9,684 nt of DNA from Oscillospiraceae bacterium (GTDB lineage: Bacteria; Bacillota_A; Clostridia; Oscillospirales; Oscillospiraceae). The notes under the pieces were generated by a model that was given only the letters and a program-made list of their open reading frames with translations, made no database searches and was not told the DNA's origin. The translations under genes and the position numbers were made by a program. Position 1 is the stretch's first letter. Every line of letters begins with the position of its first letter. Below, piece by piece: positions 1-6,079 of the stretch. The stretch lies in assembly GCA_015068175.1 (NCBI GenBank), contig SVLA01000076.1, positions 1 through 9,684 on the forward strand, in the 5' to 3' direction.

Positions 1-1262
1 TTCAGGGCCTCGCCGGCGTTGGCGGACATATAAAATGCCACGGCATCGGCACCGATGGGGGTCAATTCCAATTCCGTGAAATTGCACACGAACCGGACCC
101 GGGGCATGTCCAACTGAGCCAGTTCCGTCAGGATCCGGGCAGAGAGCTTCTCCGCAGCGGCCATACGGTCATCCCGGAGGACATAAGCCGCATCCCATGC
201 CGCCTTCTCGGCCTTATGCAGCTTCCCTTTCAGCCGTTCCAGGTGGTCATCGGCAAATTCGATCTCATCCAGTTCCTGCTTTGCCCGATCCAGGTAGGCC
301 AGGATATCCTGGCAGGTAGCGCCGTATTTCCGGCGAAGTTTGTGGATCACGTCCAGCCGGGACTCGATCTCATCCAATTCCCGCTCGGAATAGCTCATGT
401 CATCCAGGGCATCCCGGGCCAATTCCGCCGCATCCTGGACCTGATACATCAGGTCGGCCACCTTCTCGTGGAGGGAGGCGATGGAATCATCAAATTTGGC
501 GATCCGGGCCAATGCCCGTTCCGCGGCAGAGAGCATGGCGGCGGCGCCGTCGGAATCGTCACCGCCGTAGAGATTTTCCACGGCGTCGGCCATGGCGCCG
601 GCGATCTTTTCCGCATTCTGCAGGACCTTCCGTCTGTTTTCCAGGGTCTCATCCTCCCCCGGCTGGAGGTCGGCTTTTTCGATCTCCGCGATCTGGTATT
701 TGAGTGTCTCCATGCGGCGCAGTTTCTCACTCTCGTCCATGGTCAGGTCCTGGATCTGGCAGCGCAACTGGGCAACTTTCTCATAGCGCTGGGCATATTC
801 CGTCCGCAAAGCCTGATTCTCCGCAAATTCATCCAGGTATTTCAGGTGATTTGCCTCGTCAAACAGGGCGGCAGAGTCGTGCTGACCGTGGATATTGATG
901 AGCTGGATGCCCAATTCCCGCAGGACAGCCACGGTGACCAAAGTCCCGTTCACCCGGCAGACATTTTTTCCGTCCAGGTGGATGTCCCGCTGGACGATGA
1001 CTTCGGGATCGTAAGGGACCCCGTAATTTTCAAACCAGGCGTACTGTGGCACATCAGTAAATACCGCCCGGACAGAAGCCTTTGCGGACCCGGTACGGAT
1101 CATATCCCGGTAGGCCCGTTCGCCCAGAATGGCAGAAATGGCATCGATAACGATGGATTTACCGGCGCCGGTCTCACCGGTCAGAACATTGAAGCCGCGG
1201 TCAAAGGAGATGTCGGAGCGCTCAATGACCGCAATATTCTCAATGTGCAGAAGACTCAGCAT
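1..1262 (-). CDS. recN: DNA repair ATPase RecN (N-terminal 420 residues, partial)
   Basis: RecN is an SMC-like cytosolic ATPase that acts early in double-strand-break repair by recombination. The reading frame starts at an ATG (1260-1262) with the typical N-terminus MLSLLHIENIAVIE. A Walker A P-loop, GETGAGKS, lies at residues 29-36 and is followed by a long charged, coiled-coil-like central region. The fragment ends just after the start of the C-terminal head (around residue 390-420, with the segment ADAVAFYMSANAGEALK). The ABC signature and Walker B, expected about 10-80 residues further on, lie beyond the window's left edge. RecN proteins usually have about 550-570 residues, so roughly three quarters is present; the truncation is caused by the window and is not a mutation. 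A GGGGGAG ribosome binding site sits upstream of the ATG. It is the last visible gene of the dxs operon, 16 nt after argR. Confidence 0.96.
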   Translation of the reverse strand, partial: MLSLLHIENIAVIERSDISFDRGFNVLTGETGAGKSIVIDAISAILGERAYRDMIRTGSAKASVRAVFTDVPQYAWFENYGVPYDPEVIVQRDIHLDGKNVCRVNGTLVTVAVLRELGIQLINIHGQHDSAALFDEANHLKYLDEFAENQALRTEYAQRYEKVAQLRCQIQDLTMDESEKLRRMETLKYQIAEIEKADLQPGEDETLENRRKVLQNAEKIAGAMADAVENLYGGDDSDGAAAMLSAAERALARIAKFDDSIASLHEKVADLMYQVQDAAELARDALDDMSYSERELDEIESRLDVIHKLRRKYGATCQDILAYLDRAKQELDEIEFADDHLERLKGKLHKAEKAAWDAAYVLRDDRMAAAEKLSARILTELAQLDMPRVRFVCNFTELELTPIGADAVAFYMSANAGEAL

Positions 1263-1278
1263 AGGCGCTCTCCCCCTT

Positions 1279-1731
1279 TCAGTTCAGCAGATTGCGGATC
1301 TCTCCGACAAAGGCGGAGGCGGAGTTGTCGTCCCGCATAACAATAAACACCGTGTCATCACCGGCAATGGTACCCAGGACCACGCTCATATTCATGGCGT
1401 CGATGGCCGAGGCGGCCGCAGAGGCCAGGCCCGGCAGGGTATGGATGACGATGATATTGCGGGCATAGTCGAACCGGGTGATGCACTCCCGGAAGATGGT
1501 GTTCAGCTTACTGGAGAAGGTACCGCCCAGTTCGTCCGTTACGGCTGTATAGCGGTATGTACCGAAGCTGGTCAGTTCCTTGACGATCCGCAGTTCCTTG
1601 ATGTCACGGGAAATGGTGGCCTGGGTACTGTTGAAACCGGCGCTCTGCAGTTCCTGCAGAAGCTGTTCCTGGGTCTCTACGTTTTTATTGGTAATGATCT
1701 CCATGATCTTTGCTTGGCGTTGACTTTTCAT
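1279..1731 (-). CDS. argR: Arginine repressor ArgR/AhrC
   Basis: This is the arginine-responsive transcription regulator, a hexameric DNA-binding protein that represses arginine biosynthesis and, in many Bacillota, activates catabolism. The 150-residue product matches the family length. The N-terminal winged helix-turn-helix carries the recognition segment STQATISRDIKEL (residues 35-47). The C-terminal arginine-binding and oligomerisation domain carries GTIAGDDT (residues 120-127), the conserved loop whose acidic pair contacts arginine. An in-frame TTG at 1743 would add four residues. I prefer the ATG at 1729-1731 because GAGGTG (minus strand, 1736-1741) sits at the right distance before it and the family begins at MK. 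That ribosome binding site overlaps the nadK stop codon, which suggests translational coupling. argR often lies between nadK and recN in Clostridia; a direct role in controlling these neighbours is not shown. Confidence 0.96.
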   Translation of the reverse strand: MKSQRQAKIMEIITNKNVETQEQLLQELQSAGFNSTQATISRDIKELRIVKELTSFGTYRYTAVTDELGGTFSSKLNTIFRECITRFDYARNIIVIHTLPGLASAAASAIDAMNMSVVLGTIAGDDTVFIVMRDDNSASAFVGEIRNLLN

Positions 1732-1739
1732 AGGGCACC

Positions 1740-2606
1740 TCAATACGTATTCCGAAATTTGGTATTCACAACATCAAAGAAGCTCCGGTCCTTCAGCCGG
1801 ACCAGCTTGGTATCCAGATGGGAGCGCTTGATGATCGCCACATCTCCCATATTCATGCGGACCGCTTTGCCGCCGTCCACGCTGAGGAAGGCATTCCGCT
1901 TTGCGTTTTTGCTCAGGCCCACGGTAATGACCCGCTTGTCCGAGGTAACGATACAGCGGCTGACGATATCATGGGCGCAGATGGGGTTTACCAGAATACT
2001 GCGGGCATCCGGCTCCACAATGGGGCCGCCGGCAGAAAGGCTGTATGCGGTGGAGCCGGTGGGGGTGGCAACGATGACACCGTCGCCGCCGCATTCCAGG
2101 GCCTGGACACCGTCACACTCCACACTCAGGTGGACAATCCGGGCGATGGCGCCCTTGGTGACCACCACATCGTTAAGGCAGATGTCGTGGAAAATGATGT
2201 CCCGTTCCCGCCGGACGGTCACATCCAGCATCATTCGCTTGTCGATGGAATAATCATCGGCGGCCAGACGCCGCAGTTGCTCCAGCTCAGTATTTTCCAG
2301 CTCCGCAATGAAGCCCATGGTGCCGATATTGACGCCCAGGATGGGCAATCCGGCCCGGGTGGCAGTCTTGGCCATATGGAGGATGGTGCCGTCACCGCCG
2401 AAGCAGATGATCATATCGGCACTGCGCAGTTCCCGGTCCAAATTGGAAAACCGCAGGTCCTTGGGCAGTTCATATGTCCGGTCCACCTCAAAGGGCAGGC
2501 AAATACGGGTCTCGATGCCCACTTCGCTGAGGATCTTTTGGGTAGTGCGGACGGTTTGGAAATTCTTATCCCGATAGGGATTGGGTGTCAGAATCACTCT
2601 TTTCAT
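1740..2606 (-). CDS. nadK: NAD kinase
   Basis: The enzyme phosphorylates NAD to NADP using ATP (or polyphosphate in some members) in the cytosol, and so supplies NADPH-dependent biosynthesis. The next-upstream pathway gene, dxs, feeds an NADPH-requiring route. The 288-residue product has the family's diagnostic GGDGT motif at residues 70-74, with the catalytic Asp72. It has the NAD-contacting LND segment at 144-146, where many relatives have LNE. The glycine-rich block GDGVIVATPTGSTAYSLSAG starts at residue 174. The ATG start at 2604-2606 is preceded by GGGGTG and lies 4 nt after the tlyA stop. The stop codon lies inside the argR ribosome binding site. The gene is intact and of usual length. 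Confidence 0.97.
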   Translation of the reverse strand: MKRVILTPNPYRDKNFQTVRTTQKILSEVGIETRICLPFEVDRTYELPKDLRFSNLDRELRSADMIICFGGDGTILHMAKTATRAGLPILGVNIGTMGFIAELENTELEQLRRLAADDYSIDKRMMLDVTVRRERDIIFHDICLNDVVVTKGAIARIVHLSVECDGVQALECGGDGVIVATPTGSTAYSLSAGGPIVEPDARSILVNPICAHDIVSRCIVTSDKRVITVGLSKNAKRNAFLSVDGGKAVRMNMGDVAIIKRSHLDTKLVRLKDRSFFDVVNTKFRNTY

Positions 2607-2610
2607 GGTC

Positions 2611-3417
2611 TCACCCCTTCAATGTATCATGAGCAGCCTTCACCACGGCAGCGGTGTCCGGCTCCACGCCGGGCACATCCGCCAGAGTCAGGTGGCCGAG
2701 GAATTCGATATTGCCCTCCGGGCCCTTCACGGGCGAGAAGGTCAGACCCAGGATGGTAAAGCCCAGGGTATTGGTCAGGGCAACAAAGTTGTCCAGGACC
2801 ATTTTATGGACGGCAGGATCCCGGACCACGCCCTTTTTGCCCACATTTTCCTTGCCGGCTTCAAACTGTGGCTTGATCAGGCAGAGGACTTGACCGCAGT
2901 CCGGCTTCAGCAGGGCCTTAATAGCCGGCAGAACGATCTCCAGGCCGATGAAGCTGACGTCGATGACGGACAAGTCCAGGGGTTCCCCCAGGTCCGTCGG
3001 GGTCACATAGCGGATATTGGTCCGCTCCATGACCACCACCCGTTCATCGGAACGGATCTTCCAGTCCAGTTGGCCGTAGCCCACGTCAATGGCGAATACC
3101 TTTTTGGCCCCCTGCTGGAGCAGGCAATCGGTAAAGCCGCCGGTGGAAGCGCCGGAATCGCTGCAGACATAGCCTTCCGGGTTGACACCGAAATCACGGA
3201 GGGCCTTTTCCAGCTTCAGGCCGCCCCGGCTGACATAGGGACAGACGGCGCCACGGACCTCGATCTGGACGGTCTCTTCATAGGAAGTACCGGGTTTGTC
3301 CGCCTTCTGGCCGTTGACATAGACCTGGCCGGCCATGATGATGGCCTGGGCCTTACTGCGGGTATCGGCATAGAGCTGCTCCACCAGCAGCACATCCAAA
3401 CGCTTTTTAATCTTCAC
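2611..3417 (-). CDS. tlyA: TlyA family rRNA (cytidine-2'-O)-methyltransferase
   Basis: This is a TlyA/YqxC-type protein. Members characterised in actinobacteria 2'-O-methylate cytidines in 16S and/or 23S rRNA; older annotations call the family 'hemolysin A'. The 268-residue product has an N-terminal S4 RNA-binding domain (about 5-60) followed by a FtsJ-like Rossmann methyltransferase domain. SAM-binding motif I is DSGASTGGFTDCLL (87-100). The K-D-K-E catalytic tetrad can be placed at K68 (SRGGLK), D153 (VIDVSF), K182 (LIKPQFE) and E238 (NIEFL), nearly the same numbering as in the mycobacterial protein. The start is GTG (3415-3417), inside the last codons of dxs (11-nt overlap), with a strong AAGGAGG ribosome binding site. 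Haemolytic activity should not be assumed from the old name. Confidence 0.95.
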   Translation of the reverse strand: MKIKKRLDVLLVEQLYADTRSKAQAIIMAGQVYVNGQKADKPGTSYEETVQIEVRGAVCPYVSRGGLKLEKALRDFGVNPEGYVCSDSGASTGGFTDCLLQQGAKKVFAIDVGYGQLDWKIRSDERVVVMERTNIRYVTPTDLGEPLDLSVIDVSFIGLEIVLPAIKALLKPDCGQVLCLIKPQFEAGKENVGKKGVVRDPAVHKMVLDNFVALTNTLGFTILGLTFSPVKGPEGNIEFLGHLTLADVPGVEPDTAAVVKAAHDTLKG

Positions 3418-5260
3418 GATGAAGGACCTCCTTCATTTTTTCAGCCAGGGCGCGGCTGTTCAGGCCATGGGCGGCCTGCAGTTCATTTACGGAGCCATGG
3501 GTCACATAGCCGGGGCCCAGGTTTACGGATACAAAGTTCTTTTCCGGCAGGAGCCATGCAATATCATGGGCCATAGCGGTCTGGGACATGGCCTCTTCCG
3601 GGATCAGCACGGTCTCCGCGCTGCTGAGGGCAGCGGAAAGTTCGGCGGGATCAAGGTCCGTCAACCTTGTCAGGCGGATCACCGCGATCTGCAGCCCCTC
3701 CTGGGCAAGAAGTTCAGCCGCTTCCAGGGCATTATTGACCAGGGTACCGTAGGTGAGGATGGCGCCGTCGCTGCCCTTGCGGTGTGCGGTCACACAGGAA
3801 TGCGGATCCCAGGCATTCTCCGTGTATGGGCCGTTGCCACCACGGGGGTAACGGAGGGCCACGGGGCCATCGCATTTCAACACCGCCCAGCGGAGCATCT
3901 GTTCCAATTCCGGACCGCTGGCAGGCGCCAGGAGGGTCAGGCCGGGAATATGGCGGAGGAAGCCGGTGTCGAATACGCCGTGATGGGTCTCTCCGTCATC
4001 ACCCACCAGGCCGGCCCGATCCACCGCCAGGACCACATGGAGCCGGAGCAAGCCAATATCCTGGAGGATCTGATCATAAGACCGCTGAAGGAAGGTGGAA
4101 TAGAGCGCCACCACCGGGACCATCCCCGCTTTCGCCAGGCCGCCGGCCATGGACACAGCATGCTCTTCCGCGATGCCCACATCAAAGAGGCGATCCGGGT
4201 ACTGTTCCTTAAAAGGCAGCAGGCCGGTGCCGCCGGGCATGGCCGCGGTAATGGCGCAGAGATCCTTGCATTCGCCCCCCAATTCCACCATTGTACGGCC
4301 GAAGACATCAGAGAAACTCTCCCCTGCGGAGCGGACGGATCTGCCCGTGTCCGGGTCGAATTTGCCGATGCCGTGGAACTTGGAAGGGTCATCTTCTGCA
4401 AAGGAATAGCCGCGGCCCTTCTGGGTCAGTACATGGATCAGCACCGGCTCGCGCATCTCTTTACAAACGGTCAAAAGGCTGATCAGCTCATTGACGTCGT
4501 GGCCGTCCACGGGTCCGAAATAGGTAAAGCCCATATTTTCAAAGATGGTGCCAGGGATCAGGAACCTCTTGATCCGGTTTTTCAGCCGGCTGGTGAGCTT
4601 GTGGATGGTCTTACCGCCGGGAACCCGGGCAAGGAACCGCCGATATTGGTCCTTGGCATCCAGGTATTTGACGCCGCTGCGGAGCCGGGACAGATGGCTG
4701 GCCATGCCGCCGACATTGCGGTCAATGGACATTTCATTGTCATTCAGGATCACGATCATGGGTTCCCGGCTGTCGCCGGCATCGTTGAGGCCCTCATAGA
4801 CCATGCCGCCGGTGGCCGCGCCGTCCCCCACCAGAGCAATGATCTGATGGTCCTTGCCCTGCAATGTTCTGGCCCGGGCCATACCCAGCGCAATGGACAC
4901 GGCGCTGGAGGCATGGCCGGCTACAAAGGCGTCGGTATTACTTTCCGAGGGTTTGGGGAATCCGGCGATGCCGCCGAATTGCCGCAGACGGGCAAAATCC
5001 GCCTGGCGTCCGGTCAGCAGCTTATGGACATAAGACTGATGACCCACATCAAATACCAGGCGGTCGGTGGCTGTATCAAATACGGTTTCAATGGCAACGG
5101 TCAGCTCCACCACACCCAGGTTGGAGGCCAGGTGGCCGCCGGTACGGGAAATATTATCCACCAGGGTCTGACGGATCTCCCGGCAGAGGGTCCGCCGCTG
5201 CGCATCATTCAATTGGACCAGGTCGTCATGACCGTTGATCTTATCTAGAATTTCCACCAT
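3407..5260 (-). CDS. dxs: 1-deoxy-D-xylulose-5-phosphate synthase
   Basis: The enzyme condenses pyruvate and glyceraldehyde 3-phosphate, using thiamine diphosphate, to form DXP. This is the entry step of the MEP isoprenoid pathway and also feeds thiamine and pyridoxal synthesis. The 617-residue product has the usual length. Visible motifs are GHQSY (73-77), the thiamine-diphosphate site GDGAATGG (145-152) with its NDN partner (173-175), the segment around DPSKFHGIG (291-299), the catalytic glutamate region GIAEEHA (362-368), DRAGLVGDDG (414-423) and YPRG (471-474). The start chosen is the ATG at 5258-5260 (MVEILDKING), which fits the family N-terminus. A TTG at 5302 would add 14 residues, but it lies only a few bases after the predicted transcription start. 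It is the first gene of the operon. The ispA/xse genes often found just upstream in other Bacillota are absent here. Confidence 0.97.
   Translation of the reverse strand: MVEILDKINGHDDLVQLNDAQRRTLCREIRQTLVDNISRTGGHLASNLGVVELTVAIETVFDTATDRLVFDVGHQSYVHKLLTGRQADFARLRQFGGIAGFPKPSESNTDAFVAGHASSAVSIALGMARARTLQGKDHQIIALVGDGAATGGMVYEGLNDAGDSREPMIVILNDNEMSIDRNVGGMASHLSRLRSGVKYLDAKDQYRRFLARVPGGKTIHKLTSRLKNRIKRFLIPGTIFENMGFTYFGPVDGHDVNELISLLTVCKEMREPVLIHVLTQKGRGYSFAEDDPSKFHGIGKFDPDTGRSVRSAGESFSDVFGRTMVELGGECKDLCAITAAMPGGTGLLPFKEQYPDRLFDVGIAEEHAVSMAGGLAKAGMVPVVALYSTFLQRSYDQILQDIGLLRLHVVLAVDRAGLVGDDGETHHGVFDTGFLRHIPGLTLLAPASGPELEQMLRWAVLKCDGPVALRYPRGGNGPYTENAWDPHSCVTAHRKGSDGAILTYGTLVNNALEAAELLAQEGLQIAVIRLTRLTDLDPAELSAALSSAETVLIPEEAMSQTAMAHDIAWLLPEKNFVSVNLGPGYVTHGSVNELQAAHGLNSRALAEKMKEVLHRED
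3419..3436 (-). promoter_or_regulatory. tlyA ribosome binding site inside an 18-nt palindrome
   Basis: The minus strand reads ATGAAGGAGGTCCTTCAT just before the tlyA GTG start. The eight outer bases on each side are perfect inverted repeats around a central GG, and AAGGAGG is the tlyA Shine-Dalgarno. It lies within the final codons of dxs. A hairpin of about seven base pairs with a four-base loop would hide the Shine-Dalgarno unless ribosomes finishing dxs open it. The sequence is certain; the regulatory role is inferred. Confidence 0.5.
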
Positions 5261-5273
5261 TACATATCCAATC

Positions 5274-5299
5274 TTCCATGGAATCAGGGCTGCAGCCCT
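5274..5299 (-). repeat. Two adjacent perfect palindromes in the dxs leader
   Basis: AGGGCTGCAGCCCT (14 bp, 5286-5299) and TTCCATGGAA (10 bp, 5274-5283) are both perfect palindromes separated by two bases. They lie between the predicted dxs transcription start (about 5308) and the start codon (5260). They could be a protein operator or a leader hairpin; neither role is demonstrated by the sequence. Confidence 0.5.
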
Positions 5300-5314
5300 C
5301 AATTTCGTGCTGGT

Positions 5315-5343
5315 ATCATAGCATAAAAATTATGAATATACAA
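5315..5343 (-). promoter_or_regulatory. Predicted promoter of the dxs-tlyA-nadK-argR-recN operon
   Basis: On the minus strand a -35 box TTGTAT (5338-5343), a 17-nt spacer and a -10 box TATGAT (5315-5320) form a good sigma-A type promoter. TGC just before the -10 gives an extended -10. Transcription would start near 5308, leaving a leader of about 48 nt before dxs. No other convincing promoter was seen in the short gaps further down the operon. Confidence 0.75.
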
Positions 5344-5386
5344 GTATAAAATGAATTTTTTGCATATGGCGGTGAAATATTCATCT

Positions 5387-5857
5387 TCAGGGGTATTTAT
5401 TCAGAAATTGTTCCTCCACAATATCGGAATGAGTGACGGGGATATGGAGGCGGCGGACTTCCTCTTTCGTAAAGAACCGGAGGTCCTTGGATTCTGCGCT
5501 GATGCGCAGATGGGGTTCTTCGGTCAGTTCCAGACCGTACACCACAATGACCATTTGCCAGACACTGCCGTCCCGATAGGCGGCAATGCGGCCGGGCTCG
5601 CCATAGACGGCCAGCTTGCTGAAACGGTCTTTGTGGATCCGCAGGCCCAGTTCTTCATATATTTCCCGGGCAATGGTCTCCCGTGCGGTCTCCGTCTTTT
5701 TGGTCCCGCCCCCGGGCAGGCCCCAGGAGTCGGAATCCCGGCGTTTTTCCAGAAGGAGTTTGCCGTCGTAGGTGATGATAGCATTGGCGCCCAACCGGGT
5801 GGGCATATTGGGTTTGGGGGCGTTGGGATCCCCCCGGTAAAATGTAACGTAGGACAT
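5387..5857 (-). CDS. Nudix family hydrolase
   Basis: This is a 156-residue Nudix protein, which would hydrolyse a nucleoside diphosphate linked to another group; the exact substrate cannot be read from the sequence. A perfect Nudix box (G-x5-E-x7-RE-U-x-EE-x-G-U) spans residues 50-72, with E65, E68 and E69 as the expected metal ligands and LPGGG just before and into it. No signal peptide or membrane segment is visible, so it should be cytosolic. The ATG at 5855-5857 has a GGGAG ribosome binding site 8 nt upstream. It is followed by the dxs promoter. Upstream on the same strand is dinB, but a MITE-like element with a terminator-like hairpin lies between them, so co-transcription is doubtful. 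A MutT-like role in cleaning the nucleotide pool is possible but not shown. Confidence 0.9.
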   Translation of the reverse strand: MSYVTFYRGDPNAPKPNMPTRLGANAIITYDGKLLLEKRRDSDSWGLPGGGTKKTETARETIAREIYEELGLRIHKDRFSKLAVYGEPGRIAAYRDGSVWQMVIVVYGLELTEEPHLRISAESKDLRFFTKEEVRRLHIPVTHSDIVEEQFLNKYP

Positions 5858-5879
5858 AAGGACTTCTCCCTTGGTGAGA

Positions 5880-6069
5880 TAAATTGTTGTTTAGCACAGC
5901 GTGAAAACAAAAAACGCTGTCATCCCGAGCGACCGAAGGGCGTCGAGGGATCTTCGCATTTCGTTCCTGATTGCAGTAAAGCGGTGCCAAGATCCCTCCA
6001 CGCGGCTTCGCCTTGGTCGGGATGACAGCACTTTGTGTAATTGCTACTGCTACAGTAAACAACAATTTA
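5880..6069. mobile_element. MITE-like non-coding element, about 190 bp
   Basis: The element is bounded by exact 14-bp inverted repeats: TAAATTGTTGTTTA at 5880-5893 and its reverse complement TAAACAACAATTTA at 6056-6069. Inside are two further exact inverted pairs: GCTGTCATCCCGA (5916-5928) with TCGGGATGACAGC (6017-6029), and GAGGGATCTT (5945-5954) with AAGATCCCTC (5989-5998). It contains no plausible gene. The ends are AT-rich, unlike the GC-rich neighbours. Each end begins with TA, which would fit insertion at a TA dinucleotide as seen with IS630/mariner-type transposases; this is an inference. The inner part resembles the 'GTCATCCCGA...GGGATCTT' repeats I recall as common in gut Clostridia. 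It fills nearly all of the 222-nt gap between dinB and the Nudix gene, ending 10 nt from the dinB stop and 22 nt from the Nudix ATG. Confidence 0.75.
5909..6029 (-). terminator. Terminator-like hairpin within the MITE, downstream of dinB
   Basis: Read on the minus strand, the inner repeats form an interrupted long hairpin: an outer stem of 13 bp (5916-5928 with 6017-6029) and an inner stem of 10 bp (5945-5954 with 5989-5998). One base after the outer stem comes TTTTTT (5909-5914), then G and TTTT. That arrangement resembles an intrinsic terminator for transcripts coming from dinB. The large, interrupted stem-loop makes its efficiency uncertain. No T-run follows on the plus strand, so any effect would be directional. 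Confidence 0.5.
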
Positions 6070-6079
6070 CATTACTATA

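Noticed and set aside
1732..1743. TTG at 1743 as the argR start
   Set aside because: The GAGGTG ribosome binding site lies after it and is correctly placed for the ATG at 1731, which also matches the family N-terminus.
2611..3417. tlyA as a haemolysin or virulence factor
   Set aside because: The visible S4 domain, SAM motif and K-D-K-E tetrad identify an rRNA 2'-O-methyltransferase; the name 'hemolysin A' is historical.
3419..5248. A 609-codon open frame on the plus strand opposite dxs
   Set aside because: It is antisense to an unmistakable dxs gene, has no recognisable motif and reflects codon bias in GC-rich coding DNA. The same holds for long frames opposite recN (216-1340) and dinB (6170-7387).
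5261..5302. TTG at 5302 as the dxs start (14 extra residues)
   Set aside because: It lies about six bases after the predicted transcription start, which leaves no room for a ribosome binding site, and the family N-terminus begins at MVEILDKI.
5331..5366. ARG-box-like ATGAAT repeats (ATGAATATAC and ATGAATTTTTTGCAT) near the dxs promoter, suggesting ArgR autoregulation
   Set aside because: The better site is one base too short between its half-sites compared with the ArgR/AhrC consensus, the other has only one good half, and the region is AT-rich enough for chance matches.
5895..6025. Short open frames running through the repeat between dinB and the Nudix gene
   Set aside because: They translate the inverted-repeat element, giving the HPER...EGSS-type peptides typical of spurious repeat-derived predictions, and have no ribosome binding sites.
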